A stretch of 64,000 nt of DNA from Leucobacter soli (GCF_910593785.1 NZ_CAJVAP010000011.1:36877-100876), one strand, 5' to 3'; positions 43,702 through 53,392 are shown, counted from the first letter of the stretch. Made by a program: numbers and translations. Notes: generated by a model not told the origin, from the sequence alone.

Positions 43702-44084
43702 GACGGTGCCGAGGCGACCGAGGCCGCGCTGGGCGCGGAGGCCGGGCTGGGCACCGAGATCGGGCTGGGCGGCGTCACCGGCGACGGCGGGGTGACCGGC
43801 GAGGCCTGCGAGACCGGTGTGTGGACCGAAGGCACCGAGTTCACCGAGGGCGGGGTCACGACCGAGACGGAGCTTCCCGAGGTGCGCAGCTCGATCTTGC
43901 CTTGGTCGATCGATCCCTTGTCCGCGGTCACCGTGCCGTCGTGCACGATCGCGCCACCGGGGAGCGACTCGCCGTCGACGGTCCTGATCTCCATCGCCTG
44001 CGCGGCGGCGACCGCCCCGCCTGCTACGAGGGCGATGCCGGCGGCACCGGTCACTCCATAGGCGATCCACTTCTTCTTGTCCAT
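43695..44084 (-). CDS. Small membrane-anchored protein with Pro/Ser/Val-rich exposed tail
   Basis: 129 residues from ATG 44084 (GAGGAGA six bases upstream). MDKKKWIAYGVTGAAGIALVAGG is a signal anchor or uncleaved signal; residues about 30-70 are a small beta module (EIRTVDGESLPGGAIVHDGTVT); residues 75-129 are low complexity, with repeated PPSPVTPPSP and SAPSAASVASAPS segments. It resembles the exposed stalks of small cell-envelope proteins. No family recognised. It stands alone between a terminator and the phosphotransferase gene. Confidence 0.7.
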   Translation of the reverse strand: MDKKKWIAYGVTGAAGIALVAGGAVAAAQAMEIRTVDGESLPGGAIVHDGTVTADKGSIDQGKIELRTSGSSVSVVTPPSVNSVPSVHTPVSQASPVTPPSPVTPPSPISVPSPASAPSAASVASAPSN

Positions 44085-44186
44085 GAGAATCTCCTCAATG
44101 TCGGGCCTCGACGGGCCGTCTCCTACGTCTGCATCCATCCTCGCCGACGCCTCTAAGCCGTATGCAAGGGGTTCATGAGAGGCCTC

Positions 44187-45428
44187 TCATCTCGCCCCCT
44201 CCGACGGGGGCCGCCCGTCCATGACGGCCAGCGCGATCCGGAGCAGCGCCGCGCGCATCCGCTCGTCTCCTCGGTCCGTTGCGCCCAGCGCGTGACCGAG
44301 CAGATGCACGGCCGTCAGCGGTGGGACCAGGGGGTCGCTCCCCCAGCGCTCGGCTGCGGCGTCGGCGAGCTCCCAGACACGGAGCGCGAGTTCGGATTCC
44401 GTCAGGAGTGCGCTCGCGATCGCGTGCCCGAGAAACGCTGCGGGATCCTCCGCGCGATCGCCGAGCCCGAGCGTGTCGACATCGATCACGCCGGCGATGC
44501 GTCCCGCATCGCCGAGGAACAGCTGACCGAAGTGCAGGTCCCCGTGCACGGGCACGAGCGGAGCCCGGTCGACGGCCGCCGCGATCCCGCGCCGGGCGCG
44601 CTCGACGAGCGCATCGATCTCCGCCACGGCCCGTGCATCTCCCGCGGCGTCCACCGCTGCACGCCCGAGCCGCGAGGCGTACCAGTCGAGTCGCGAACGT
44701 ATGCCGCGCACCGGCCGCTCTGTACGTACCGAGGCCAGCCGTAGTCGTAGCTCGTCGACCTCGTCGAGCAGTGCGTCGGCCCGCCACTCGGTCTCGGCGG
44801 CCGGGCGCCCGTCCGCGGTCTCGCAGACGATCACGCCGTCCGGCGACCACATGAGGAGCGCCGGCACGGGAATGCCCGCCTCGGAGCAGACGCGATGCGC
44901 CTCGACGACCCGCTCCACGCGGCTCGGGCGCACCACCTTGACCCAGAGGTACCCGTGCGTGCAGGCCACGCGCAGCACCGCGCGGCGACCGGGCCGATAG
45001 GCGACCAGCTCCGGGGCGGCGACGGCCGAGCGGCCGGCGCGGGCGATCAGCGCGTCCATCGACTGCGCGAACGAGACTGCGGGCAGCGCCGGAAGGTGCG
45101 GATCAGCGGGGTGCTGCCAGATGCGGACCTCCGGGCGATCGGACTCCCCCAGCGTCAGGCCGGTCTCCCGTTCGACCGGCAACCGCGAGGTGTCCACGAA
45201 GTAGAAGAGCTCGGCGCTTTCCTCGGCACCCTCCACGGCTCCTTCCACGGGGATGCCGTCGTCGCCCGTGCCACCGTTACCCGTGCCACCGTCGCCCGCG
45301 CCGTCGCCCGCGAGGCCGAACCCCGTCACCGATCCTCCGCCGAGCGGCTCGCGAGAGCGGAGCGCCATCCGCTCGACCGGGATGCCGAGGGCATCGCCGA
45401 GCAGTTCGGCATCAGGGTTCTCGGGCAC
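44187..45428 (-). CDS. Aminoglycoside phosphotransferase (APH) family protein
   Basis: 413 residues. Kinase-like fold: LWVKVVRPSRVERVVEAH (nucleotide-binding Lys), catalytic loop VPVHGDLHFGQLFL near 295 (Asp, Asn replaced by Gln-type pattern HFGQ) and metal-binding IDVDTLGLGD. APH proteins phosphorylate varied small molecules; resistance cannot be assumed. The first about 90 residues are an unusual N-terminal extension that includes a Gly/Asp/Thr-rich stretch (about 38-60). The start is a GTG; no strong ribosome binding site is seen. Confidence 0.82.
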   Translation of the reverse strand: MPENPDAELLGDALGIPVERMALRSREPLGGGSVTGFGLAGDGAGDGGTGNGGTGDDGIPVEGAVEGAEESAELFYFVDTSRLPVERETGLTLGESDRPEVRIWQHPADPHLPALPAVSFAQSMDALIARAGRSAVAAPELVAYRPGRRAVLRVACTHGYLWVKVVRPSRVERVVEAHRVCSEAGIPVPALLMWSPDGVIVCETADGRPAAETEWRADALLDEVDELRLRLASVRTERPVRGIRSRLDWYASRLGRAAVDAAGDARAVAEIDALVERARRGIAAAVDRAPLVPVHGDLHFGQLFLGDAGRIAGVIDVDTLGLGDRAEDPAAFLGHAIASALLTESELALRVWELADAAAERWGSDPLVPPLTAVHLLGHALGATDRGDERMRAALLRIALAVMDGRPPSEGAR

Positions 45429-45517
45429 CCTTCGATTCCATCATGCGCCGCCGGTGATTCGGATGAGAGCTTTCTCACGGTTCGCCGCACTGCGCTCCCG
45501 CCCGCGATACTGGAGGG

Positions 45518-46993
45518 GTGAGCGAACCGTCCGAGCCTGCGCAGCGCCGTCCCGGCTCGTCCGCCTCGGTCCGCACCCGCATCGTCGCCGTGATCACTGT
45601 GGTGACCGCGCTCTGCCTGCTCGCCGTGGGGGCCTCGGTCATACTCGTCGAACGGCATCGCATCCTCGAGGACGTCGATCAGCGATTGACCGCGAACCTG
45701 GAGTCCGCCCGTTTCATCGTGGGCGAGGGCAACCCTGCGACCGGCAAGTGGGAGTCGTCGACGGAAGCGCTCACCGACGTGGTGCGCCGGATGAGTCCCG
45801 ACGACCACACCGGCGCGCTCGGCATGGACGGCGGGAAGATCACGATCGTCCCGGGCATGGCGCTCGATCTGGATCTTCGGAGCGCCGGCGACTTCGCCGC
45901 CTATGTGGACGCCGCACTCGGAGACGACCCGATCATCGGGACCTACGCCGAGGAAGGCACGGCATGGCGGTACCTGGCGGTGCCGATCTCCGTGGCGGAC
46001 TCCCCCGCCCCGGAACGAGTCGCCTTCGTCATGGCCTACGACCTCGACGCAGAGCTCGCCGAGTTCGACACCGCGATCCGGGTCTTCCTCATCGCGTCGG
46101 CCTGCGCCATCGCGATCGTGGCGGGAACCGGCATCCTGGTCGCCACCCGTCTGCTGCGGCCGCTCCGCCGGATGCGCGAGACCGCGGAGCGGGTGTCCGC
46201 CGAATCCCTCGGCGAACGACTGCCGGTGGCCGGGAACGACGACGTGGCCGAGCTGACCGTGACGATCAACGACATGCTCGACCGTCTCGACCAGGGCGTG
46301 GAGGCGCAGCGGCGCCTGCTGAGCGATGTCGGCCACGAGCTGAAGACGCCGCTCACGATCGTGCGCGGGAACATCGAGCTCATGGACTCGACCCGGCCGG
46401 AAGACGTCGAAGAGGTGCGCGACCTCGCCCTCGACGAGCTCGACCGCATGAACCGTCTCGTGCAGGATCTCTCGGATGCCTCGGCGCTGTACGGCCGCCA
46501 GCCGCTGCGCCTCGAGACGGTCGACATCGCGGAGCTCCTCGATCAGATCGCGAAGAAGGCGACGGCGATCGCGGGGGCCGAGGTCTCGCTCGTCGAGTCG
46601 GCGACGGGCACGGCGACCCTCGATCCGGCGCGGATCACGCAGGCGATGCTGCAACTCGCGCAGAACGCGGTCACGCACGGCGGCGGGCGGATCGAGCTGG
46701 GCAGCCGGCGCACGTCCGATCGGATCGAGTTCCGGGTCCGCGACCACGGCGCCGGTGTCGCGGACCCGGTCAAAGAAGAGATCTTCGAACGCTTCCACCG
46801 TGCGCGGGATGCCTCCGGCCGGGCCGGGAGCGGTCTCGGCTTGAGCATCGTCCGCCTCATCGCCCAGGCGCATCACGGCGATGCGACCGCCCAGGATGCG
46901 GAGGGCGGCGGCGCGCTCTTCGTGCTCACCGTCCCCACCGCCGACCTACGGGAGAGGAAGGACACCGATGGCCTCGATCCTGATCGCCGATGA
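45518..46993 (+). CDS. Sensor histidine kinase
   Basis: 491 residues. Membrane helices at about 22-45 and 187-210 flank an extracytoplasmic sensor domain of about 140 residues. HAMP follows (RLLRPLRRMRETAERVSAESLGERL), then HisKA with phospho-acceptor His273 in DVGHELKTPL, and an HATPase domain (QLAQNAVTHG, GAGVADPVKEEIFERF, GSGLGLSIV). It overlaps the response regulator by 26 bases. The GTG start lies six bases after a GATACT hexamer and close to GGAGGGG. Stimulus unknown. Confidence 0.95.
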   Translation: MSEPSEPAQRRPGSSASVRTRIVAVITVVTALCLLAVGASVILVERHRILEDVDQRLTANLESARFIVGEGNPATGKWESSTEALTDVVRRMSPDDHTGALGMDGGKITIVPGMALDLDLRSAGDFAAYVDAALGDDPIIGTYAEEGTAWRYLAVPISVADSPAPERVAFVMAYDLDAELAEFDTAIRVFLIASACAIAIVAGTGILVATRLLRPLRRMRETAERVSAESLGERLPVAGNDDVAELTVTINDMLDRLDQGVEAQRRLLSDVGHELKTPLTIVRGNIELMDSTRPEDVEEVRDLALDELDRMNRLVQDLSDASALYGRQPLRLETVDIAELLDQIAKKATAIAGAEVSLVESATGTATLDPARITQAMLQLAQNAVTHGGGRIELGSRRTSDRIEFRVRDHGAGVADPVKEEIFERFHRARDASGRAGSGLGLSIVRLIAQAHHGDATAQDAEGGGALFVLTVPTADLRERKDTDGLDPDRR

Positions 46994-47624
46994 CGAGCCC
47001 CGCATCTCGGGTTTCATCGAGAAGGGCCTCCGCGCCGCGGGCTTCGCGACACGAGTCGCCGCGACGGGTCCCGACGCGCTGCGGCTCGCGATGACGGACG
47101 AATTCGATCTGCTGGTGCTCGACGTGAATCTGCCGGGATGCGACGGCTTCGAAGTGCTCGAGCAGCTGCGCGGCTCCGGGTCGCGACTGCCCGTCATCAT
47201 GCTGACCGCGCGCGTCGAACTGCACGACACGATCGCGGGCCTCGAGGGCGGTGCCGACGACTATCTGGGCAAGCCGTTCCAGTTCGACGAGCTGCTGGCC
47301 CGCATCCGCATCCGCATGCGCACCGACGAGGTGACCGCGGTGACGGATCTGTCGCATCGCAACCTCCAGCTCGACATCCGCTCGCGCCGCGCACGGATCG
47401 ACGGCCGCGAGGTCGAGCTCTCGGCTCGCGAGTTCGCGCTCGCCGAGGAGTTGGTGCGGCACCCCGGCCAGGTGCTCAGCCGCGAGCAGCTGCTCAGCCG
47501 CGTGTGGGGCTTCGACTTCGACCCGGGATCGAACGTCGTCGACGTGTACATCGGCTATCTGCGGCAGAAGCTCGGCGCCGAGCTGATCGAGACCGTGCGC
47601 GGAGTCGGCTACCGCTTGACGTGA
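46968..47624 (+). CDS. OmpR/PhoB-type response regulator
   Basis: 218 residues from ATG 46968 (GGAAGG upstream). Receiver domain with Asp52 in LLVLDVNLPG, conserved Thr/Ser and Lys (LTARVE, GKPFQFDELLAR); winged-helix domain about 125-218 with SAREFALAEELVRHPGQVLSREQLLSRVWG and VVDVYIGYLRQKLG (quoted in part). Partner of the preceding kinase. Kinase-first gene order is the reverse of the most common arrangement. Confidence 0.96.
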   Translation: MASILIADDEPRISGFIEKGLRAAGFATRVAATGPDALRLAMTDEFDLLVLDVNLPGCDGFEVLEQLRGSGSRLPVIMLTARVELHDTIAGLEGGADDYLGKPFQFDELLARIRIRMRTDEVTAVTDLSHRNLQLDIRSRRARIDGREVELSAREFALAEELVRHPGQVLSREQLLSRVWGFDFDPGSNVVDVYIGYLRQKLGAELIETVRGVGYRLT

Positions 47625-47642
47625 GCGTTCCGCACCGGCGGC

Positions 47643-48215
47643 TCACGCCTCGAACGATGCGGCATCCGCCCGGCGCGTGCGCCACGGCAGGGCGATCCAC
47701 AGGCTCAGCAGCAGGATCGCGGCCGCGATCGGCGCGACCCACGAGGCGGGTCCGCCCAGGACGACGTCGAAGACGAACCCCACCGTGCCGACGATGAGAA
47801 GGCCGAGCGTGATGAGCCCCACCCCGGTGATGCGGTTGGCGATCCGCACCAGATCGACTTTGCGGCCGCGCTGGAAGAGGAAGCGATGCAGACTCACGGG
47901 CGCCACCATGAGCGCCGTCGTGACGATCGCGAGCACCATCAGCGAGAGGTAGAGCGCGACCTGCCGGCCGGAGAGCTCGGCGAAGCGCGCCTGGAACGGC
48001 AGCATGAGCAGGAAGGCGGTGAGGATCTGCACACCGGTCTGCGTCACCCGGAGTTCCTGCGTGAGCTCGGTCCAGTTCCGGTCGGCGCGCTGCGCGGCCG
48101 TCTCGCCGCGATCCGGTGTCGGATGCGGCGGGGGTGAGGGCGAAGGATCCGGCGAGGGATCCGGAGTCGGTGAGGCTCCCGACGCCGGATCCGGAGGCTC
48201 AGGTGCGGCGCGCAT
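47643..48215 (-). CDS. DUF6328 family membrane protein
   Basis: 190 residues from ATG 48215, six bases after TACCAT (probably leaderless). A Pro/Ser/Asp-rich N-terminus (PDPSPDPSPSPPP near 18-30) is followed by NWTELTQELRVTQTGVQILTAFLLMLPFQARF, the core of the DUF6328 family (quoted in part), and four membrane helices. Related proteins are widespread in actinobacteria, with no assigned function. It converges with the two-component system. Confidence 0.85.
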   Translation of the reverse strand: MRAAPEPPDPASGASPTPDPSPDPSPSPPPHPTPDRGETAAQRADRNWTELTQELRVTQTGVQILTAFLLMLPFQARFAELSGRQVALYLSLMVLAIVTTALMVAPVSLHRFLFQRGRKVDLVRIANRITGVGLITLGLLIVGTVGFVFDVVLGGPASWVAPIAAAILLLSLWIALPWRTRRADAASFEA

Positions 48216-48374
48216 ACCGCCATGGTAGACCTCTGCCCTCCGCTCCACCCGGCCGGCGGGCAGCCTCGGTGCCGTGAGTCGCCGCTGCACCTGCTCGGGG
48301 CTCGGTGAACCACTGTCCGACGATCGTGGATGCGGGTGCGGACGCGGCGTATCCTGTCGGCAGGAGGTCGCCTC

Positions 48375-48947
48375 ATGCGCAGTGTCACCTTTTCGATGGG
48401 CATGTCCTTGGACGGCTACATCGTCGATTCGGAGGGATCCTTCGGTTGGTCGATGCCCGACGAGGAGCTGCATCGCCATTCCAACGACGAGGTGCGCGGA
48501 GTCGGAGTCCATCTCCTCGGGCGGCGCCTGTACGAGACCATGCTCTACTGGGAGACCGTGAACCTGGACATCGAGCTCGACGCGGTTTCACGAGAGTTCG
48601 CCGAGATCTGGCAGCCGCTGCCGAAGATCGTGTTCTCCACGACCCTCTCGGAGGTGCGGGGCAACGCGCGGCTGGCCACGCACGGCCTGGCGGAGGAGAT
48701 CGAACGGCTGCGTGCCGAGCCCGCGCCGGGAGACATCGCGCTCGGCGGTGCGACGCTCGCCGCCGCGGCCGCGGAGCTGGACCTGATCGACGAGTACCGG
48801 ATACTGATCCATCCGGTGCTGCTCGGCGGCGGCATCCCCTTCTTCCCGAGGAAGGATGCGCGAAGGAACCTCGAACTGCTCGAGTCCCGCACGTTCGGCT
48901 CCCGCGTCGTGCACCTCAGGTACCGGGTGATCCATCCCGGCGACTGA
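48375..48947 (+). CDS. RibD C-terminal / dihydrofolate reductase-like protein
   Basis: 190 residues from ATG 48375 with AGGAGG seven bases upstream. MRSVTFSMGMSLDGYIVDSEG is the usual start of these NADPH-binding proteins; GRRLYETMLYW, DIALGGATLAAAAAE and HPVLLGGGIPFF are family-typical. They resemble the reductase half of RibD and DHFR but mostly have unknown substrates. Confidence 0.9.
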   Translation: MRSVTFSMGMSLDGYIVDSEGSFGWSMPDEELHRHSNDEVRGVGVHLLGRRLYETMLYWETVNLDIELDAVSREFAEIWQPLPKIVFSTTLSEVRGNARLATHGLAEEIERLRAEPAPGDIALGGATLAAAAAELDLIDEYRILIHPVLLGGGIPFFPRKDARRNLELLESRTFGSRVVHLRYRVIHPGD

Positions 48948-48971
48948 GCGCACCCGCCCGACGCGCATGCG

Positions 48972-49023
48972 CCGGCACGCGTTCCGCCCGTCCGGCTGTG
49001 CGGGCGGGCGGAACGCGTGCCGG
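48972..49023. terminator. Strong bidirectional hairpin
   Basis: CCGGCACGCGTTCCGCCCG (48972-48990) and its exact complement (49005-49023): a 19-bp perfect stem with a 14-base loop between convergent genes. Confidence 0.85.
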
Positions 49024-49043
49024 CGGCGACCGCCGCGGCTGCG

Positions 49044-50129
49044 CTAACTCGTCGCGGCGGCGACCGCCTTCTTGGAGATGCGGAACCGGGTCCGCAGGCG
49101 ATCCACCAGCAGAGCGATGACGAGCAGTGCACCGAGCAGGATGTCCTGGATGTAGCTCTGCACCCGGATCAGATCCATGCCGTTGCTGAGCAGCACGATG
49201 AAGAGCGCACCCATGACCGCACCCGAGACACGACCCTCGCCGCCGGCGAGCGCGATGCCGCCGATGACCGCCGCGATGATCGACTGGAGCGGGTACTGCA
49301 CCCCGATGTTCGCCTCGCCCGTGGAGACACGGGCCGTCAGCATCACGCCGACGAGCCCCGCGAGCACGCTGCCGAGCACCATCATGATGAGGATCGTGCG
49401 CCCGACGTTCACGCCCGATTGGAACGCCGCGCTCGGGTTGCCGCCCGCCGCATAGGCCTGGCGTCCGCGGCGGGTCCAGTTGAGCAGCACGTAGGCGAAG
49501 GCGATGACGATGATGAAGATGACCGTCGGGAACGGGATCCCCGCGACCGACGACGTGCCGAAGTACTTCGTGAACTCGCTCGGGAGGCCGGTGACGGGCA
49601 CGCCGCCGGCGATGAGCAGGGCGACACCGGTCGTCGCCGACCCCATGCCGAGGGTCACCATGAACGAGGAGATCTTGTAGTACCCGATGAGCACGCCGTT
49701 GACGATGCCGACGACGAGCCCGAGGAGCACCGCGACCAGGACGCCCGCGCCCATCGCGGCGGCCGGGCTCGCGCCGCTGCCGGTCATCGAGACCATCACC
49801 GTCGCGCAGACGATCGACGACAGCGCGACCGTGCCTCCGTTCGACAGGTCGTAGTTCCCGGTGATGAGGTAGAACATCTGGCCGACGACGATGATGCCGA
49901 GGAAGCTCACCTGCCGCAGCACGTTGATGATGTTCTCGCCCGAGACGAATCGCGGCTCGGTGATCGCGAATGCGACGATGAGCACGACGAGCAGGATCGG
50001 GAGAATGCCGTAGTTCACGAACTGGCTGCGGAAGAAGCGGCTGAGCCCGCTCTCCTGCGCCACGGGCTCCGGCTTGCGGACCGCGCCCGTCCGTGGCTCC
50101 TGCGCCAGTTCATCGAGTTGATTGCTCAT
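49044..50129 (-). CDS. RbsC-type sugar/amine ABC transporter permease
   Basis: 361 residues from ATG 50129, overlapping the ATPase stop (ATGA). Eight to ten membrane segments, with the family features LRQVSFLGIIVVGQMFYLITGNYDLSNGG (the usual D-S-G loop), GVLIGYYKISSFMVTLG, TRRGRQAYAAGGNPSAA and IIAAVIGGIALAGGEGRVSGAVMGAL (quoted in part). It is last in the cupin-TorT-ATPase-permease operon. Most family members carry pentoses or autoinducer-2, but the binding protein here points to a different ligand. Confidence 0.93.
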   Translation of the reverse strand: MSNQLDELAQEPRTGAVRKPEPVAQESGLSRFFRSQFVNYGILPILLVVLIVAFAITEPRFVSGENIINVLRQVSFLGIIVVGQMFYLITGNYDLSNGGTVALSSIVCATVMVSMTGSGASPAAAMGAGVLVAVLLGLVVGIVNGVLIGYYKISSFMVTLGMGSATTGVALLIAGGVPVTGLPSEFTKYFGTSSVAGIPFPTVIFIIVIAFAYVLLNWTRRGRQAYAAGGNPSAAFQSGVNVGRTILIMMVLGSVLAGLVGVMLTARVSTGEANIGVQYPLQSIIAAVIGGIALAGGEGRVSGAVMGALFIVLLSNGMDLIRVQSYIQDILLGALLVIALLVDRLRTRFRISKKAVAAATS

Positions 50130-51640
50130 GAGGTGTGTTCCTTCATTTCCTGGAAGAAGTACGGGAGCATGGTGTCCTGGCTCAGCTCGTCGCCGGCGAA
50201 CTCGCCGACGACGTATCCCTGAGCGATGACGTATGCGCGATGGACCAGCCCGATGATCTCGGGGAGGTCGGAGGAGATGACGAGCACCGCGGCGCCCGAC
50301 TCCGCGAGCGCCTGCATGGCGCCGTAGATCTCTGCGCGGGCACCGACATCGACGCCTGCGGTCGGCTCGTCGAACACGTGGATCGCGTACTCTCGCGTGA
50401 AGCCGCGCGCGAGCACGATCTTCTGCTGGTTTCCGCCCGAGAACGTCCCCGGAAGGCTCTCCGGATGGTTGGGGCGCAGAGACATCCGCTTCAGGACGTC
50501 CTCTGCGGCGGCCCGCTCGGCCCGGCGGTCGATGAACCCGAAGCGGGTCCACGAGTCGAGCGCCGAGAGGGTGGCGTTCTCGAACGCCGCCATCGTCTGG
50601 ATGAGTCCGTCTCGCTTGCGGTCCGAGGGGTAGTAGATGATCTCCTGCTTGATGCGCTGCTCGGGGGAACCCGCGGAGATCTCCGCCCCGTCGACGAGGA
50701 TCTCGCCGGCCAGCAGCTCGGTGAGTCCGAATGCCGCGCGCCCGATGTCGCCCTTCCCCGACCCGACGAGGCCGGTGACTCCCACCACTTCTCCCCGACG
50801 CGCGGTGAGCGTCACGTCGACCAGCTGCGAGGTCGAGACGCGGTTGAGCTCGAGGCCGCCCTCGCGCGGGTCGTGGGGGATGTCGGGGAAGAGGGATTCG
50901 ACCTTGCGCCCCACCATGAGGGTGACGAGCTCCTCATCGCTCACCTCGTCGATGTCGAGCGTGTCGATGAGCATCCCGTCGCGCATGACGGAGACGGTGT
51001 CGCCGATCTCGCGGATTTCCCCCATCCGGTGGGTGATGTAGATCACCGCGATGCCGTCCGCCTTCATCCGGCGCACGACGTCGAAGAGGCGGCTCGTCTC
51101 GTCCTCGGTGAGCGCGGCTGTCGGCTCATCGAGGATGAGGAGCTTCGCGGATCCCTGAAGGGCTCGCGCGATCTCGACGACCTGCTGGTCGGCGCGGCTC
51201 AGATCCCGAGCCGCACGGTCGAGGGAGAGCGTCGATCCGGCCTGCGCGAGCGCCTGCTCCGCCGCCTTCCGGTTCTGCGCCCGATTGAGGAACCCGCCGC
51301 TCAGGTTCTCCCGACCGAGGGTCAGGTTCTCGGCGACGGACAGGGTGCCGACCAGCGCCGGCTCCTGGAACACCGACGAGATGCCGAGCTCGCGGGCCCG
51401 CTGGGGGCTGACCAGGTCAGCCCCCAGCCCGTCGATCTCCACGGAGCCGGATGACGGCTGGTGCACTCCCGAGAGGATGTTGATGAGCGTCGACTTCCCT
51501 GCGCCGTTCTCGCCGAACAGCACATGCACCTTCCCCGGGAAGAAGTCGATGCTCACGTCGCGAAGAGCCGTGACCGCCTGGAAGTTCTTCGTGACGTTCT
51601 TCACCGACACGACGGGGGCGGTATCAGTGCGTCGATCCAT
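50126..51640 (-). CDS. RbsA-type double-domain ABC transporter ATPase
   Basis: 504 residues from ATG 51640 (GAGGAGC upstream). First domain: Walker A GENGAGKST, signature DLSRADQQVVEIARAL, Walker B LLILDEPTAALT. Second domain: degenerate P-loop GLVGSGKGD, signature FSGGNQQKIVLARG, Walker B VFDEPTAGVD. This unequal arrangement is normal for RbsA/MglA ATPases. It overlaps the permease gene by four bases and follows the binding protein by 14. Confidence 0.95.
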   Translation of the reverse strand: MDRRTDTAPVVSVKNVTKNFQAVTALRDVSIDFFPGKVHVLFGENGAGKSTLINILSGVHQPSSGSVEIDGLGADLVSPQRARELGISSVFQEPALVGTLSVAENLTLGRENLSGGFLNRAQNRKAAEQALAQAGSTLSLDRAARDLSRADQQVVEIARALQGSAKLLILDEPTAALTEDETSRLFDVVRRMKADGIAVIYITHRMGEIREIGDTVSVMRDGMLIDTLDIDEVSDEELVTLMVGRKVESLFPDIPHDPREGGLELNRVSTSQLVDVTLTARRGEVVGVTGLVGSGKGDIGRAAFGLTELLAGEILVDGAEISAGSPEQRIKQEIIYYPSDRKRDGLIQTMAAFENATLSALDSWTRFGFIDRRAERAAAEDVLKRMSLRPNHPESLPGTFSGGNQQKIVLARGFTREYAIHVFDEPTAGVDVGARAEIYGAMQALAESGAAVLVISSDLPEIIGLVHRAYVIAQGYVVGEFAGDELSQDTMLPYFFQEMKEHTS

Positions 51641-51654
51641 GGGAATGCTCCTCG

Positions 51655-52878
51655 CTACTTCACCGAGAACGTCGGCTTGAAGCCGGCCGGCGGGAGGTTG
51701 AGCTCCTTCACCAGCGTGTCGAGGTTGTTCATCTCGTCGCCGGCGGCCGGGCCGCAGATCACGTTGGCGGCCATGCCGACGTGGTTGCCGCCGTTGAAGG
51801 GCTGCCCCTCGAGCACGCGAAGCGCCATGTCGACGGCGATGCGGCCGAGGATGAGGTCGTTGCCGGCGCTGGCGCAGGTCGCGCCGCCCGACTCGAGCAG
51901 CGAGTACACCTCGGGCGTGAAATAGTACGAGGCGGTCTGCACCTTGCCGGTCAGGCCGCGCTCGGTGAGCGGGCCGACCGCCGCATCGACCGTGGTCGCG
52001 CTGCCGATGATGTAGTTCATGTCGGGATGCGCGGACAGCGCGTTCTCGACGAGGCTGAGCTGAGCGTCCTTGCCGGTGTCGCCGTAGGAGACGCCGAGCA
52101 CCTCGACGTTGCTGCCCTCGGTCTGCGCCTCGAAGCACGACATGAGCTGCTCGAGCGAGCCGACGCCGGCGGGGCCGGGGAACCAGACCGCCTTGATGGT
52201 CTCGCCGCTCTCGGCGAGGTGGCGACCCAGGTTGCCGCCGAGCGTGCAGTAGTCGAAGAGAGCCCGACCGTCGACATTCGCGGAGGTCACGCCGTTCACC
52301 GCGTCGATGACGGGAATACCCTTCGCGGCGATCTCGTCGATCGTGGCGTTGAGCGCCTCGTTCGAGACGGCGCTCACGACGACGGCGTCGGCACCGTTCG
52401 CGACGCAGTTCGACAGCTGGTCGAGCTGCGTGCCGATCTCGGTGTATCCGCCCGCCTCGTAGACCTGCAGGCCGACCTGGGCACGCTCGGCCTCTTCGAC
52501 CAGATTGGCGTTGATGCCGAGCCAGTAGGGATCCTTCACGTGCGGCAGCACGGCGCAGAGATCCCAATCGCCTTCGATCTCATCCGGCGAGAGCGGGGTG
52601 TACACGCTCTGCGTGCGCTCGCCGTCGCAGCCGGGCTCGGCGCAGTCGATGATCTCGACCGGCACCGCCCAATCATCGGCGGTCACCGCGGCGATGAGTG
52701 CTTCGGAACTGTTCTGCGTGGGGTCGGCTGAAATACCGTTCGCCTCGGCGACAGCCGCCAGCGGAGCCGGCTGCTCGGCGCGTTCGGCGGCATCGGTCTC
52801 GGTGGTGCAACCGGCGAGCAGAAGTCCGACTGTCGCGGCGATGGCCGCGACAGTCAGGGGTCGACGTGTGGTGCGCAT
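51655..52878 (-). CDS. TorT-like periplasmic-binding lipoprotein
   Basis: 407 residues. Lipobox LLLAGC with Cys24. Two-lobed sugar-binding-protein fold (type 1). CAVLPHVKDPYWLGINANLVEEAERAQVGLQVYEAGGYTEIGTQLDQLSNC near 107-158 (quoted in part), VVSAVSNEAL and VSYGDTGKDAQLSLVENALSAHPDMNYIIGSA match the TorT group, whose E. coli member binds trimethylamine N-oxide for the TorS sensor. Here there is no TorS/TorR pair; instead the gene is joined to an RbsA/RbsC transporter. The ligand may be an amine oxide, a methylated amine or something similar, which is inference. Several extra cysteines are present. Confidence 0.87.
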   Translation of the reverse strand: MRTTRRPLTVAAIAATVGLLLAGCTTETDAAERAEQPAPLAAVAEANGISADPTQNSSEALIAAVTADDWAVPVEIIDCAEPGCDGERTQSVYTPLSPDEIEGDWDLCAVLPHVKDPYWLGINANLVEEAERAQVGLQVYEAGGYTEIGTQLDQLSNCVANGADAVVVSAVSNEALNATIDEIAAKGIPVIDAVNGVTSANVDGRALFDYCTLGGNLGRHLAESGETIKAVWFPGPAGVGSLEQLMSCFEAQTEGSNVEVLGVSYGDTGKDAQLSLVENALSAHPDMNYIIGSATTVDAAVGPLTERGLTGKVQTASYYFTPEVYSLLESGGATCASAGNDLILGRIAVDMALRVLEGQPFNGGNHVGMAANVICGPAAGDEMNNLDTLVKELNLPPAGFKPTFSVK

Positions 52879-52951
52879 TCGTTTCTCCTTTGAACGAGCG
52901 TGAGCGGTGGTGCGCAGCGAGGACGTCCCTGGCTGCGCGGATGCGGAGGAG

Positions 52952-53335
52952 TCAGATCTCCTCGTACTTGAACTGGCTCGACTCCTCGCCGTCGGGGTTC
53001 GAGCCGTAAATGCCGAGCATGCGCGCGAAGACGGGTGCCTCGTACCGGCCGAGCTTTCCGGCAGGAACCGTGGCGGAGTCGCCCGCCTTCAAGACGACGG
53101 TCTCTCCGTCGACCGTGATGTGCAGCTCGCCCTCGAGCACGTAGTTGTACTCGGGGTGCGGATGGAAGTCCTCCCACGCCGCTCCCTCGAGCGACCACTC
53201 GGCCACGAGGAAGTCATCCCAACCCTCTTTCCTGACCGGGATGATGGCGTTGTTCCGCATCCGCGGCCAGTCCTCCCGGAACAGCGGGAGCTCCTTGCCG
53301 GGGTAGAAATCGATTCGACCGTCCTCGCGAGACAT
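52952..53335 (-). CDS. Cupin domain protein, first gene of the TorT-like operon
   Basis: 127 residues from ATG 53335 (AGGAGG six bases upstream). Single cupin barrel: metal-site text HPHPEYNYVLEGELHITVDG near 66-85 and ATVPAGKLGRYEAP near 99-112. The second motif lacks the usual His, so the metal site may be altered or absent. Being first in the transport operon and directly under the TetR operator suggests it binds or converts the transported compound, or an early product. Confidence 0.82.
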   Translation of the reverse strand: MSREDGRIDFYPGKELPLFREDWPRMRNNAIIPVRKEGWDDFLVAEWSLEGAAWEDFHPHPEYNYVLEGELHITVDGETVVLKAGDSATVPAGKLGRYEAPVFARMLGIYGSNPDGEESSQFKYEEI

Positions 53336-53392
53336 CCTCGTCCTCCTGTATCCATCCGGTGGCGCAGTTGCCACCTGAGAGACGGTAACAGG

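Noticed and set aside
44187..45428. Antibiotic resistance call for the APH-family gene
   Set aside because: The fold is shared by many unrelated small-molecule kinases, and the N-terminal region does not match known resistance enzymes.
49044..51640. Ribose or autoinducer-2 transporter call
   Set aside because: ATPase and permease are of that family, but the binding protein is TorT-like and the operator links the operon with an aldehyde dehydrogenase.
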